Below are positions 42,346 through 51,836 of a stretch of 64,000 nucleotides of DNA, in pieces (the first letter of the stretch is position 1; each line of letters opens with the position of its first letter). The DNA is from Streptomyces sp. NBC_01262 (GTDB taxonomy: Bacteria; Actinomycetota; Actinomycetes; Streptomycetales; Streptomycetaceae), in contig NZ_CP108462.1 of NCBI RefSeq assembly GCF_036226365.1, positions 5,533,501 to 5,597,500 of the forward strand. Reading direction: 5' to 3'. The position numbers and the translations under genes were made by a program. The notes under the pieces are model-generated. The model saw only the letters and a list, made by a program, of their open reading frames with translations. It made no database searches and was not told where the DNA came from.

Positions 42346-43773
42346 TCAGCCGCGCAGGGAGTGCAGCAGCGCGCCGATGCGCGCCGCGACCTTCTCCGCC
42401 GCGCCCTGGGCGAAGGCGGAGTCCATGGCCTCGTACGTGATCCGGGCATAGCTTCCGGCCTCGGCCATGTTCTTCGCGCCGCCCTCGAACATCGACATGA
42501 CCGCGGTGTGCGGGAACGGCGAGTGCGCCTTGATGCCCCGTGCGGTGTCGGTGGACAGCTCGGGCTCGACGCCCACGAACACGCCGTCCCCGACCTGGAG
42601 GACCCAGATCGGAGCCTCGGCCGTACCGTCCGGGGTGAAGGTGTAGCTCTTCGCCGGCTCCGACGGGTGCCCTCCCACGACGGCGTCGACCGTCACGGAG
42701 TCCGTGAGCAGGCGCAGCGGCGACACGCTCCCGCCTCCGGCAGAGGTCCTGATGGTCTGGCTGACCCGGACGACCTCGGTGCCCAGACGCTCGCCCTGCA
42801 CGGTCAGCAGCAGCCAGCCCGCGTCATGGGCGTCGACCTGCGACCAGTTCTTGTCCTTGTCGATGACATACCGCTTGGACCGGAAGGCCGGTGACTGGTC
42901 CCCGCACGAGCCGACCAGGAAGAATCCGACGACGTCATCGCCGTAACTGTTCTCCACGTGCTGAATCGTGGCTCCGGCCAGGTCGGCGGTGATCGGCAGA
43001 TCGCCGTTGGCCATGACCGATTCCATCATCACCGACGACTGGACGCTGTAGTTGACGAGGACGGCGATCGGATTGCCGTCCAGGTCGTCGAAGCGGGTGA
43101 CCCCCACGCTCTTGTCGGACGAGCCCGCCTCGCCGGTGCCGAGCCACCAGCCGTCCGCCGTGAGCACGTCCCGGTTGACGTTCACATCGCACTTTCCGGT
43201 CCCGTAGCCGGCCCGTGCGGACCGCAGCCCCGTGACCGCCGCCGTGATCGCGGTCGTGGTGGCCTGCGTGATCTGCTGTACGTACTGTGCCGCCGCCGCC
43301 CCGTTGGTGCTCGGCATGACGTGCGGGGCGGAGAAGGTGTGCGTGACGGTCACGATGATGTCGGCCGTCGCCACGCCGGCCGCCTTGCTGATGACCGCCC
43401 TCATCGCGGCGATCGCCTCCGCGCTGATCGACGTCAGGTCCAGCACGGCGAAGGCGACGCGGCGCGAGCCGCTCTCCAGCAGCAGGACCCGGACATACAG
43501 GTCGTCGTGGACCGTGGTGAAGTTGTCGAGCGGCAGCAGCGACGCCGGGAACTCGATCGCCGCCCGGCCGGCCCCCACCTTCAGCCCGGCTCCGGCCGAC
43601 CCGCTCTTGGCCGTCCGCGCTGTGGCCGCCTGTGCCGCGGCCGCGCCGCCCGCGAGCGACGCGGCCGTCACCGCGGCGGCGACGGAGCCGTTGAGGAACG
43701 ACCGCCGGTTCAGCGGGCCGCCGGGCCGGGCGTCCTCGTTCTCATTCTCCTCGTTCTCGTGGCCTAAAATCAC
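42346..43773 (-). CDS. Tat-exported neutral ceramidase-like protein
   Basis: 475 residues. The Tat motif NRRSFLNGSVAAAV is followed by an alanine-rich hydrophobic stretch. The mature part resembles the N-terminal domain of neutral/alkaline ceramidases: VGAGRAAIEFP near the start, THTFSAPHVMPSTNGAAAAQYV with a metal-type His, and GSCGDQSPAF. It lacks the usual C-terminal Ig-like domain, so it may act on another N-acyl or ester bond. The start GTG at 43773 has AAGGAG 5-6 bp upstream. It probably forms an operon with the downstream esterase. Confidence 0.78.
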   Translation of the reverse strand: MILGHENEENENEDARPGGPLNRRSFLNGSVAAAVTAASLAGGAAAAQAATARTAKSGSAGAGLKVGAGRAAIEFPASLLPLDNFTTVHDDLYVRVLLLESGSRRVAFAVLDLTSISAEAIAAMRAVISKAAGVATADIIVTVTHTFSAPHVMPSTNGAAAAQYVQQITQATTTAITAAVTGLRSARAGYGTGKCDVNVNRDVLTADGWWLGTGEAGSSDKSVGVTRFDDLDGNPIAVLVNYSVQSSVMMESVMANGDLPITADLAGATIQHVENSYGDDVVGFFLVGSCGDQSPAFRSKRYVIDKDKNWSQVDAHDAGWLLLTVQGERLGTEVVRVSQTIRTSAGGGSVSPLRLLTDSVTVDAVVGGHPSEPAKSYTFTPDGTAEAPIWVLQVGDGVFVGVEPELSTDTARGIKAHSPFPHTAVMSMFEGGAKNMAEAGSYARITYEAMDSAFAQGAAEKVAARIGALLHSLRG

Positions 43774-43909
43774 TTCTCTCCTTCGTCGGAACGGGCTCGC
43801 AATGGGCGGCAGAGTTCCGCGGAGATCCGCACCTGGGAATATGAGAAAAGCGTGAGAGAATTCTTCCCGAATCCCGCTTCCATCCGGCTCGGAAAATATT
43901 TCAGCCGGG

Positions 43910-45508
43910 TTAATGACTGTCAATGAAAGAGGGCGTAACCAAAGATTGCGCGCCGGAGGGGTCCTTCTCCAGGAGGAAGTCGGCGCAGCGCTCGCCGATC
44001 ATGACGGTGGGCGCGTGGGTGTTGCCCGACGGGACGACCGGCATGACCGAGGCGTCCGCGACCCGCAGGCCCGGCACGCCGTGGACGCGCAGCCGCGGGT
44101 CCACCACCGAGCCGGGGCCGGTGCCCATGCGGCAGGTGCCGACCTGGTGGTGGTAGCTGGCCAGGTTGCGCTTGACGTACGAGGCGATCTCGTCGTCGGT
44201 GACGACTGCCGGGCCGGGCGCGACCTCGCGGGCACGCCAGTGCGCGAGCGCCTTCTGGTCGCCGATCTCACGGACCTGCCTGACCGCCGTCACCATCGCC
44301 CGCAGATCGTCCGGCTCGGCGAAGTACCGGGGGTCGAGGGCGGGCGCCTGGGTGGGATCGGCCGAGCGCAGCCACAGCCGGCCGCGGCTGAGCGTGCGGA
44401 TCGTGCCGGGGGCGATGGTGTAGCCGTGCCCTTCCGCCGGGACTTCCTGGCCCACGACGGGCAGCGGCACATGGGACATCACCGGCTGCAGATCGGGGGC
44501 GGCCAGCGAGGGGTCGGTCTTCGCGAAGTACTGGGCCTCGATCTTGTTGGCCGTGCCCGGCGGCACCGGCCGCGCCGACTCGTACACCACCGGGGCGAGC
44601 GCGTGATCGTGGAGGTTGGCACCGACCCCCGGCAGGTCGATGACCGTGTCGATGCCCAGCGAACGCAGCTCGTCGGCCGGGCCGATCCCGCTGAGCAGCA
44701 GCAACTGGGCCGAACCGATGGTGCCGCCGGACAGGACGACGTCGCCGGAGCAGCGGATGGCGGTGAGCCGGCCGTCCTCGATGACCTCGACCCCACGGGC
44801 GCTTCCGCCCTCGACGAGCACCCGGGCGACCGGCGAACCGGTCAGCACGGTGAGCAGCGGACTGTCGAGCACGGGCTGTACGAAGGCGGTCCAGGCGCTG
44901 ACCCGCTTGCCGTCGCGGATGTTGAGGTGCAGGAGGTTGACGCCGAGGATCTCCTCGCCGTTGCAGTCGTCGTTGTGCGGGATCCCGTACTGCTCACAGG
45001 CTTCCACGAAAGCGAGGGAGACCGGGTTGGGCGCGTGGTTGCGGGTGACCGGCATCGGGCCGCCCGACCCGTGGTGGTGCGAGGGGCCGTCCTCGAAGTC
45101 CTCGGAGCGTTTGAAGTAGGGCAGGACCTCGTCGTGGGACCAGCCGGTGGCCCCGTGGCGGGTGGCCCAGTCGTCGTAGTCCGACCGGTGTCCCCGTACG
45201 TAGATCATGGCGTTGATGGCGCTGGTCCCGCCGAGCACCCTGCCCCGGGGCCAGAACACCCGGGTGCCGTCGGCGTGTTGCTGGGGTTCGGTGAGGTAGG
45301 CGTAGTCCTCGGGCGAGGTCCACAGCTCCCACATGCGTCCCGGGTCGTGGATGGCGGGGTTGTCGTCCGGTCCGCCGGCCTCGATCAGCAGGACGCTGCG
45401 GCCGGCGTCCACCAGTCTGCGTGCGATGACGCAGCCCGCGGACCCGGCGCCCACCACGATGTGGTCATAGGTCTTCTGTGTCTTCTGTGTCTTCCGTGCG
45501 GATTCCAT
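43910..45508 (-). CDS. GMC oxidoreductase (choline-dehydrogenase-like)
   Basis: 532 residues with the FAD motif VVGAGSAGCVIARRL near the N-terminus, GMC signature 1 (GRVLGGTSAINAMIYVRGH), GMC signature 2 (GTIGSAQLLLLSGIGP) and the C-terminal catalytic region SYHHQVGTCRMG, where the first His is the likely base. It oxidises an alcohol with FAD; the substrate is unknown. Just after the start a 9-bp unit occurs three times in tandem (45471-45497), giving the Lys-Thr-Gln repeats. The AraC gene is directly upstream on the same strand and is the likely regulator. Confidence 0.9.
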   Translation of the reverse strand: MESARKTQKTQKTYDHIVVGAGSAGCVIARRLVDAGRSVLLIEAGGPDDNPAIHDPGRMWELWTSPEDYAYLTEPQQHADGTRVFWPRGRVLGGTSAINAMIYVRGHRSDYDDWATRHGATGWSHDEVLPYFKRSEDFEDGPSHHHGSGGPMPVTRNHAPNPVSLAFVEACEQYGIPHNDDCNGEEILGVNLLHLNIRDGKRVSAWTAFVQPVLDSPLLTVLTGSPVARVLVEGGSARGVEVIEDGRLTAIRCSGDVVLSGGTIGSAQLLLLSGIGPADELRSLGIDTVIDLPGVGANLHDHALAPVVYESARPVPPGTANKIEAQYFAKTDPSLAAPDLQPVMSHVPLPVVGQEVPAEGHGYTIAPGTIRTLSRGRLWLRSADPTQAPALDPRYFAEPDDLRAMVTAVRQVREIGDQKALAHWRAREVAPGPAVVTDDEIASYVKRNLASYHHQVGTCRMGTGPGSVVDPRLRVHGVPGLRVADASVMPVVPSGNTHAPTVMIGERCADFLLEKDPSGAQSLVTPSFIDSH

Positions 45509-45605
45509 GGCCGAAGAGTGCCTCCCGTCGGGCGGCACGGCTTTCACGGCGGTGCACGGGGGCTTGCCGGGCTGAGCACGGTCACCGCCGCGTTCATCGC
45601 TGCGT

Positions 45606-46553
45606 TCACCGCTCCGTGCGGGCCTCGCTGGGGCTGACGCCGTAGGCCGTCTTGAAGGCGTGGCTGAAGTGGGCCGGGCCGGGGAAGCCCCAGCGGCTGC
45701 CGATGGCGGCGACCGGCAGGTGGGACAGCGCCGGGTCGGTGAGGTCGCGCCGGCAGCGGGCGAGACGGTGCTCGCGGATCCAGCCCGAGACGGTGTATCC
45801 GTGCTCGGCGAGCAGTTTGTACAGATAGCGGCGGGAGATGTGATGGGCGGCCGCGACCTCGTCGGGACCGAGCCGCGGGTCCGGGAGCCGCTGCTCCATG
45901 TAGACGAGGATGCGCCGGGTGAGCACCTGGCGCCCGTCGTCGTAGGGCGGTGTCCGGTCGGCGCCCGCCTGCTCCGCGAGCAGGGTGCCCAGCAGATCGG
46001 TCACGCTGTCGGCGAGCCGCGGTGTGCCGACGGACTCCAGCTCGTCCACCTGCCGCGCCAGCCCGTACAGGAACGGGCGCACCACCATGCCCAGCCCGTC
46101 GCGGCACGACACCGCGATCCCCGTCACCCGCGTGAGGTCCCGCTCCGGCATCCGCAGCATGGCTCGCGGGAACATCAGGGCCAGGCTGCGGCCGGGCCGG
46201 TCGGTGTCGAGGGTGTACGCGCGCCGGGTGTCGTAGACCGCGAGATCTCCCGGCTCCAGCTCGGCCTGGTGGTCCCCTTGCGTGAGTACGCAGTGTCCGG
46301 TCAGCTGCAGACTGACCTTGACGCAGTCGGACGCCTCGGATCCGGTCTGCCGCCGCGTGCGGGCCAGATGCGGCTGGGTCGTCACCACCGCCACCTGAAC
46401 CGCGCCGACCCGGGCGGTACGCAGTTCGGCGTGGAAGTCGGCCCGCTCCCGAGGCACGATTTCCAGGGGCACGAAGCTCCGGCTCACCACATCCCGCCAG
46501 AATTCCAGCTTTGTCGCGGCGCTCTCCTCACGCGGCGTCGTCATCGAGGACAC
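45606..46553 (-). CDS. AraC family transcription regulator
   Basis: 315 residues. An AraC-binding-like sensor domain (about 10-190: FWRDVVSRSFVPLEI, LEPGDLAVYDTRRAYTL) is followed by two C-terminal helix-turn-helices (VAAAHHISRRYLYKLLAEHG and LPVAAIGSRWGFPGPAHFSHAFKTAYG). The FeaR/NphR-like layout often governs amine or alcohol catabolism, which suits the GMC oxidoreductase 97 bp downstream. The GTG at 46553 has GGAGGGG close upstream; an ATG three codons in is the alternative. Confidence 0.88.
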   Translation of the reverse strand: MSSMTTPREESAATKLEFWRDVVSRSFVPLEIVPRERADFHAELRTARVGAVQVAVVTTQPHLARTRRQTGSEASDCVKVSLQLTGHCVLTQGDHQAELEPGDLAVYDTRRAYTLDTDRPGRSLALMFPRAMLRMPERDLTRVTGIAVSCRDGLGMVVRPFLYGLARQVDELESVGTPRLADSVTDLLGTLLAEQAGADRTPPYDDGRQVLTRRILVYMEQRLPDPRLGPDEVAAAHHISRRYLYKLLAEHGYTVSGWIREHRLARCRRDLTDPALSHLPVAAIGSRWGFPGPAHFSHAFKTAYGVSPSEARTER

Positions 46554-46732
46554 GCGCCCCTCCTCTCCCCGGTCCGGCCCCTGGCGTGGATTGTAGGCGA
46601 GCCGGGGCCGGGTGCGGCCGGTCCGACGGCGGATTCATAAACCACGCATCCACCTTCGGTGACCGCCCTGGAGAAAGTCATGAAATTGGCCGGGTTTTCC
46701 TTGGGAACCGCGTTCGCTGTTCTCGTTTTCCG
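46554..46732. other. Gene-free stretch between the GH13 3' end and the AraC start
   Basis: No supportable gene is seen. The half next to GH13 (about 46640-46732) is less GC-rich than its surroundings, with short T runs; the other half should hold the minus-strand AraC promoter. No perfect hairpin was found. Confidence 0.4.
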
Positions 46733-48385
46733 CTATGCGGTTCCGTGGCGCAGCCAGACCGCGGTGTCCGGGGGCAGCAGCCCGTCGTCGACGGGACCGC
46801 TGGACAGCAGGACCGAGGTGTGGCCGGGCAGCGGGAACGGCTCGCCCGACAGGTTGATCACGCAGATGAGGCCGGGGGCGCGGCTGAAGGCGAGGACTCC
46901 GGCGGGGGCGTCCAGCCAGGTGAGGGTGCCGTCGCCGAGCGCGGGGTGCTCGCGGCGCAGGCGCAGGGCGGCACGGTAGAGCTCCAGCATCGAGGTCTCG
47001 TCCCCGGTCTGCTCTTCGACGCTGTGCTCGCCCCAGTCGGCGGGCTGAGGCAGCCAGGGCGCGGCGGAGGCGTCGTCGGGGCTGAAACCGAACGGTGCGG
47101 TGGGTCCGGACCAGGGAATCGGCACGCGGCAGCCGTCGCGGCCGCGCTCGGTGTGTCCGGACCGTTCCCACAAGGGGTCCTGGAGCACGGCCTCGGGCAG
47201 ATCCTCGACCTCGGGGAGACCTAGTTCCTCGCCCTGGTACACGTAGGCGCCGCCGGGCAGAGCGAGCATGAGAAGGGCGGCGGCGCGGGCGCGTCGGGTG
47301 CCCAGTTCGAGGTTGAGGGGGCCTTCCGGGCGGTAGGGCTCGTTGGCCACCCAGCGCCTGGCCGTCTTGCGGCCGTAGCGGCTGGGGTGGCGTACGACGT
47401 CGTGGTTGGAGAGGACCCAGGTGGCGGGTGCGCCGACGGCGCCGAGCATCGCCAGTGAGCCGTCGATGACCCCGCGCAGGTCCCTGGGGTCCCAACTGGA
47501 CATCAGGAAGTCGAAGTTGAACGCTGTGTGCAGGCCGTCCCGGCGGACGTACGCGGCGAGCCGCTCGGGGGTGTCCGCCCATGCCTCGGCGACGAAGACC
47601 CGGTCGCCCGGGAACTCGTCGGCCACCTTGCGCCACGCGCGGTAGATGTCGTGGACCTCGTCGCGGTCCCAGTGCGGGTGGTCGATGTGCTGCCGGGGCT
47701 GCCCGTCGTCCGGGTCCTGGTGGGGCGGCAGGTCCGGGAGTTCGGGGTGCTTGACCAGCCCGTGGGCGACGTCGATGCGGAAGCCGTCGACGCCGCGGCT
47801 GAACCAGAAGCGGAGAACCGACTCGAACTCGGCACGCACGTCGGGGTGTTGCCAGTTGAGGTCGGGCTGCTGGGGTGCGAACAGGTGCAGATACCACTCG
47901 CCGTCGGACAACCGGGTCCAGGCGGGGCCGCCGAAGCAGGAGACCCAGTCGTTGGGGGGCTCGGTGCCGTCGCTTCCGCGGCCGGGCCGGAAGACGTAGC
48001 GCTCCCGCTCGGGGCTGCCGGGCCCGGCAGTGAGTGCCGCCTGGAACCAGGCGTGCTGGTCGGACGTGTGGTTGGGCACGATGTCGGGGATGACGCGGAT
48101 GCCGTGCCGGTGCGCCTCCTCGATGAGTTGCTCGGCGTCGGCCAGCGTGCCGAAGAGCGGGTCGATGGCGCGATAGTCGGCGACGTCGTAGCCGTGGTCG
48201 GCCATCGGCGACTTGTACCAGGGGTTGATCCAGATGGCGTCGACGCCGAGGGACTTCAGATACGGCAGGCGGGAGCGGATGCCGGCGATGTCGCCGACGC
48301 CGTCACCGTTTCCATCGGCGAAGCTGCGGATGTAGACCTGGTAGATGACGGCCGAGCGCCACCAGGAGTCGCTTGCGTTGCTCAC
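46733..48385 (-). CDS. GH13 alpha-glucosidase (cytoplasmic)
   Basis: 550 residues without signal peptide. GH13 regions are clear: DIVPNHTSDQH (region I), DGFRIDVAHG with the nucleophile Asp (II), FVAEAW with the acid Glu (III) and WVLSNHDVVR (IV). The opening WWRSAVIYQVYIRSFADGNGDGVGDIAGI is typical of the oligo-1,6-glucosidase/alpha-glucosidase/sucrase subfamilies. It would hydrolyse an alpha-glucoside imported by the ABC system upstream. It is the last gene of that operon, 49 bp after the second permease. The start is a GTG. Confidence 0.9.
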   Translation of the reverse strand: MSNASDSWWRSAVIYQVYIRSFADGNGDGVGDIAGIRSRLPYLKSLGVDAIWINPWYKSPMADHGYDVADYRAIDPLFGTLADAEQLIEEAHRHGIRVIPDIVPNHTSDQHAWFQAALTAGPGSPERERYVFRPGRGSDGTEPPNDWVSCFGGPAWTRLSDGEWYLHLFAPQQPDLNWQHPDVRAEFESVLRFWFSRGVDGFRIDVAHGLVKHPELPDLPPHQDPDDGQPRQHIDHPHWDRDEVHDIYRAWRKVADEFPGDRVFVAEAWADTPERLAAYVRRDGLHTAFNFDFLMSSWDPRDLRGVIDGSLAMLGAVGAPATWVLSNHDVVRHPSRYGRKTARRWVANEPYRPEGPLNLELGTRRARAAALLMLALPGGAYVYQGEELGLPEVEDLPEAVLQDPLWERSGHTERGRDGCRVPIPWSGPTAPFGFSPDDASAAPWLPQPADWGEHSVEEQTGDETSMLELYRAALRLRREHPALGDGTLTWLDAPAGVLAFSRAPGLICVINLSGEPFPLPGHTSVLLSSGPVDDGLLPPDTAVWLRHGTA

Positions 48386-48434
48386 GTTGGCTCGGTTCCT
48401 GACTGGTCGGTGTGAGTGGGAGCCACGGCCCGTG

Positions 48435-49301
48435 TCAGCCCTTGACCGCTCCGCTGGTGAGGCCGCGGACGAAGTACCGCTGCAGGGCCAGGAAGACCAC
48501 GAGCGGGACGAGCATCGAGAACAGCCCGCCGGCCGTCACGAGCTCCCAGCCGGTGCCCTGCTGCCCCAGCAGTTGGTTGGCGGCCATCGTGATCGGCTGC
48601 TTGTCGCCCGGCCCGACGAAGATCAGGGCGACGAGCAGGTCGTTCCAGACCCAGAGGAACTGGAAGATCGCGAAGGACGCCAGGGCCGGGGCCGACATCG
48701 GCAGGATCAGCCGGTAGAAGGTCTGGTAGTGGCTCGCGCCGTCGATCTTGGCGGACTCGATGATGTCCTTGGGCAGCGTCGCCATGTAGTTGCGCAGGAT
48801 GTAGACGGCCAGCGACATGCCGAAGCCGATGTGCGCGAGCCAGGCCGCCGGGAAGGTGCCGTTGAGGTGCACGGAGGAGTACAGCTTGATGATCGGGACG
48901 AAGGCCACGTAGTTCGGCACGACGAGCAGGCTGACGATGACGATGAAGAGGGTGTCGCGCCCCTTGAACGTCATGAAGGTGAAGGCGTACGCGGCGAACG
49001 CGGCGATGAGGATGGGCAGGAACACCGCCGGGAGCGTGATGGCCACGCTGTTGAGGAAGGCCGTGCCGAGGTCCGCCTGCTCGATGGCCTGGGAGTAGTT
49101 GCCGGTGGTCAGGTCGGACAGTCCGCCGGGGTGGGCCAGCAGCGTCCACCAGCCGCTGGAGTTGGTGGCGTCCACGGTGCGGAACGAGGTCAGGACCACC
49201 CCGAGGGTGGGCACGATCCACAGTGCGCACACGAACAGCATGCTCAGCCTGGCCGGTAGCGGGCTGCGCGAGGCCACCTTGTGTGTCTTCTGCGTGGTCA
49301 T
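48435..49301 (-). CDS. Carbohydrate ABC transporter permease (MalG/AglG-like)
   Basis: 288 residues with six membrane helices and the EAA loop (SAKIDGASHYQTFYRLILPMSAPALASFAIF), the contact site for the ATPase. The N-terminal part places a longer external loop after the first helix, as in AglG-type permeases. It pairs with the permease encoded just upstream. The ATG overlaps that stop by 4 bp, and GGAGG precedes it. No ATPase gene is in the locus, so a shared ATPase (MsiK in streptomycetes) is expected. Confidence 0.9.
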   Translation of the reverse strand: MTTQKTHKVASRSPLPARLSMLFVCALWIVPTLGVVLTSFRTVDATNSSGWWTLLAHPGGLSDLTTGNYSQAIEQADLGTAFLNSVAITLPAVFLPILIAAFAAYAFTFMTFKGRDTLFIVIVSLLVVPNYVAFVPIIKLYSSVHLNGTFPAAWLAHIGFGMSLAVYILRNYMATLPKDIIESAKIDGASHYQTFYRLILPMSAPALASFAIFQFLWVWNDLLVALIFVGPGDKQPITMAANQLLGQQGTGWELVTAGGLFSMLVPLVVFLALQRYFVRGLTSGAVKG

Positions 49302-50278
49302 GCCGACTCCTCCGCCCTGAAGTGGCGAATCTGGTAGATCATGATCGGCACGATGGCGATGAGCAGCATGACGACGATCGCCGACGCGTAGCCGTAGTTG
49401 TAGTTCGTGTAGAGCTGGTTGAAGAACTCCAGGCCGACGACATTGGTGTTGAAGGCCCCGTTGGTCGTCACATAGATCACGTCGAAGATCTTCATGACGG
49501 TGATGAGGACGGTGACGAACACCGTGATCAGCGTCCCCCGGATCTGCGGGAGGATGACCCGCCGGAAGATCAGCATCTCGCCCGCGCCGTCCAGGCGGGC
49601 CGCTTCGAGGGTCTCCGTCGGCACGCCCTTGATGGCCGCGGACAGCAGCACCATGGAGAAGCCGGCCTGGCCCCACAGCAGCATGACCATGAGCAGCAGG
49701 CTGTTGGAGTGCAGGGTGCTCTGCTGGAGCCAGGGGATGGGGTCGTGGCCGAGGGCGGTGACGATGCCGTTGAGCAGGCCGGTCTGCGGGGTGCCCGCGG
49801 GCTGGGTGGCGTACATGAAGCGCCATACGGTGGCGGAGCCCACGGCGCTGATGGCCATGGGCATGAAGATGATGGTCTTGGCCGCCTTCTCGGCCCGGGG
49901 CGCGAGGCGGTCGGCGAGCGCGGCGACGAGCAGGCCCACCACGATGCAGGCGGCGGGGACGACGGCGATCCACAGCAGGGAGTTGAGCAGGGTCTGCCGG
50001 AAGGCCGGCTGCCCGAGGAGCTTGCCGAAGTTGTCCAGGCCCACGAAGCGCGAACTGTCGCTGCTCTTGAGGCTGTCGATGATGGTGACGACCGTGGGGT
50101 AGACCAGATAGACCCCGATCGCCGCGACCGCCGGGGCGACGTAGAAGTAGGGCTTGATCCGGCTCTCCCAGCCGCCCGGCAGGGATTCGGCGAGCTTGTT
50201 GAGCACCCAGTAGACGGCCAGGGCGGCGGCTATGCCCGCCACCACCGTCAGCACCGTCGAGAGTACTTGGCTGACCAC
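49298..50278 (-). CDS. Carbohydrate ABC transporter permease (MalF/AglF-like)
   Basis: 326 residues with about eight hydrophobic segments; the first (VLSTVLTVVAGIAAALAVYWV) precedes the usual six. The EAA motif (EAARLDGAGEMLIFRRVILPQI) is present. It forms a heterodimer with the MalG-like permease. A strong 13-bp hairpin in the 116-bp gap upstream separates it from the binding-protein gene. Confidence 0.9.
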   Translation of the reverse strand: MVSQVLSTVLTVVAGIAAALAVYWVLNKLAESLPGGWESRIKPYFYVAPAVAAIGVYLVYPTVVTIIDSLKSSDSSRFVGLDNFGKLLGQPAFRQTLLNSLLWIAVVPAACIVVGLLVAALADRLAPRAEKAAKTIIFMPMAISAVGSATVWRFMYATQPAGTPQTGLLNGIVTALGHDPIPWLQQSTLHSNSLLLMVMLLWGQAGFSMVLLSAAIKGVPTETLEAARLDGAGEMLIFRRVILPQIRGTLITVFVTVLITVMKIFDVIYVTTNGAFNTNVVGLEFFNQLYTNYNYGYASAIVVMLLIAIVPIMIYQIRHFRAEESA

Positions 50279-50336
50279 AGCGGTTCCTTTCCTCGAATCC
50301 TCGAACGTGAGTCGTTGTCAGATCGGCGGCCGTCGG

Positions 50337-50369
50337 GGCGTGGCGGGCGTTCACGCCGCCCGCCACGCC
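50337..50369 (-). terminator. Intra-operon hairpin after the binding-protein gene
   Basis: GGCGTGGCGGGCG and CGCCCGCCACGCC pair perfectly (13 bp) around a 7-nt loop, 25 bp downstream of the binding-protein stop and 58 bp before the permease start. It probably attenuates transcription into, or stabilises mRNA upstream of, the permease genes. Confidence 0.65.
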
Positions 50370-50394
50370 TCTCAGCGGCCCTGGGGTGCGGTGG

Positions 50395-51690
50395 TCAGCT
50401 GGCGGGCCAGCTCGCGTCGATGTTCTTCAGAGCGGCGTCCAGGGACTCCTGGCCGGCGATCCAGGCCGTCATGTCCTTCCAGAAGGTGCCGGAGCCGACG
50501 GCGGTGGGCATCGCGTCGGAGGCGTCGAAGGCGAATCCGCTGGCGTCGTAGGCGACCTTGGCGATCGACTGGGTGGTCTTGAGCGGGTACGTGCTGAGCG
50601 GGAAGTCCTTGTGCGGGGAGATGAAGGAGGAGCCGTTGGCCGCCGCGGTGGTGCCCAGGTCGGTGGCCGCGAGCAGCTTCATGACCTTGCGGGCGGCCGG
50701 GCTGTCCTTGTAGATCGACGCGGTGTCGCCGCCGCCCTCGACGGGGTTGTCGCCGCCCGCCGTCGCCGGGGGCAGGCCGAAGACGCCGACCTGGGAGTCC
50801 AGGTCCTTCTGGACGGTCTTGGGGAAGAAGCCCGTGATGAAGCTGCCCTGCTGGTACATGTAGCAGCCGGGCTTGCTGTTGAACATCGCGTTCCCGGCGG
50901 TGCCGAAGGCGTTGCTGGCGATCGCCTTGCGGCCGCCGAGGACGTTGCCGTCGGTGAAGGCGATCTTCTCGAACTCGGCGGCGGCCTGACGGACCAGCGC
51001 GGAGTCGAACTTGGTCTTGTGGGAGATCCACTCGTTGTACTTGTCGATGCCGCCGTACTTCAGGACCAGGTTCTCGAACCAGTCAGTGGCCGGCCAGCCG
51101 GTCGCCGTGCCGGACTCGATGCCCAGGCACCAGGGCGTGTTCCCGTCGGACTTGATCTTCGCGGTGAGGGTGTTGAGCTCGTCCAGGGTCGTCGGGGCGG
51201 TGTAACCGGCGGCCTCGAAGGCCTTCTTCGGGTAGAAGACCAGGCCCTTGACGTTCATGCTGACCATCAGGCCGTAGGTCTTGCCGTTGAGCTTCGCGAC
51301 GTCCAGCGTGCCCGCCGTCATGCTCGTGCCCAGCGCCGTGAGGTCGAGGACGTCGTCCAGCGCGGTGATCTTGCCCTTGGCCGCGAGGTCCTTGATGATG
51401 CCGGGCTGCGGCAGCAGCGCGATGTCCGGCGTGTCGTTGGCCTGCACCTTCTGCACGATGAGCTGGTTGATGTTGTCGACTTTGCGCCACTGGACGGTTA
51501 TGCCCTGGGCCTTGGCCTGAGGGTTCAGCTTGGCCTTGAGCCCGTCGATGATCGGCTGGTCCATGCTCGACCAGATCGTGATGGTCTTCGTGCCGCTCGC
51601 GCTGCTGCCGGAGCCGGACGAGCAACCAGTGGCGAGCAGAGTGAGCGCGCTGAGCGCGCTCACGCCGAGAACCAGCTTCCGTGTGGGCAT
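50395..51690 (-). CDS. Extracellular sugar-binding lipoprotein (AglE/MalE-like)
   Basis: 431 residues. The signal peptide ends in the lipobox LLATGC (Cys near residue 23), followed by a Ser/Gly linker. The mature part is a family 1 solute-binding protein (ITIWSSMDQPIIDGLKAKLN, TPDIALLPQPG, GYTAPTTLDELNTLTAKIK). It resembles alpha-glucoside-binding AglE; with GH13 and GH32 nearby, sucrose or a related glucosyl-fructoside is also plausible. First gene of the operon, transcribed from the region holding a possible LacI operator. Confidence 0.9.
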   Translation of the reverse strand: MPTRKLVLGVSALSALTLLATGCSSGSGSSASGTKTITIWSSMDQPIIDGLKAKLNPQAKAQGITVQWRKVDNINQLIVQKVQANDTPDIALLPQPGIIKDLAAKGKITALDDVLDLTALGTSMTAGTLDVAKLNGKTYGLMVSMNVKGLVFYPKKAFEAAGYTAPTTLDELNTLTAKIKSDGNTPWCLGIESGTATGWPATDWFENLVLKYGGIDKYNEWISHKTKFDSALVRQAAAEFEKIAFTDGNVLGGRKAIASNAFGTAGNAMFNSKPGCYMYQQGSFITGFFPKTVQKDLDSQVGVFGLPPATAGGDNPVEGGGDTASIYKDSPAARKVMKLLAATDLGTTAAANGSSFISPHKDFPLSTYPLKTTQSIAKVAYDASGFAFDASDAMPTAVGSGTFWKDMTAWIAGQESLDAALKNIDASWPAS

Positions 51691-51766
51691 GTGTTCCTCC
51701 TTGGTCGGTGACCTGAGGTGACCTCGCCTTTCGGGGCGGGTCTTGCACCGAGCCGCTGCGGCGAGT

Positions 51767-51782
51767 ACTAATTCGGGTTAGT
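51767..51782. promoter_or_regulatory. Candidate LacI operator upstream of the sugar importer operon
   Basis: ACTAATTCGGGTTAGT has perfect 5-bp outer arms (ACTAA/TTAGT) around a six-base centre containing CG. It lies 76 bp before the binding-protein start on the minus strand, downstream of the LacI gene, in a relatively AT-rich promoter region. Confidence 0.45.
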
Positions 51783-51836
51783 GGCCGAAAGCTAGCCCTC
51801 TCCTGTTTGTCACGTCAAGAAGTTGTTACGAGGGAG

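Noticed and set aside
45471..45497. Triple 9-bp repeat at the start of the GMC oxidoreductase gene
   Set aside because: Encodes a short Lys-Thr-Gln run in the variable N-terminus; likely slippage with no visible function, so noted only in the gene entry.
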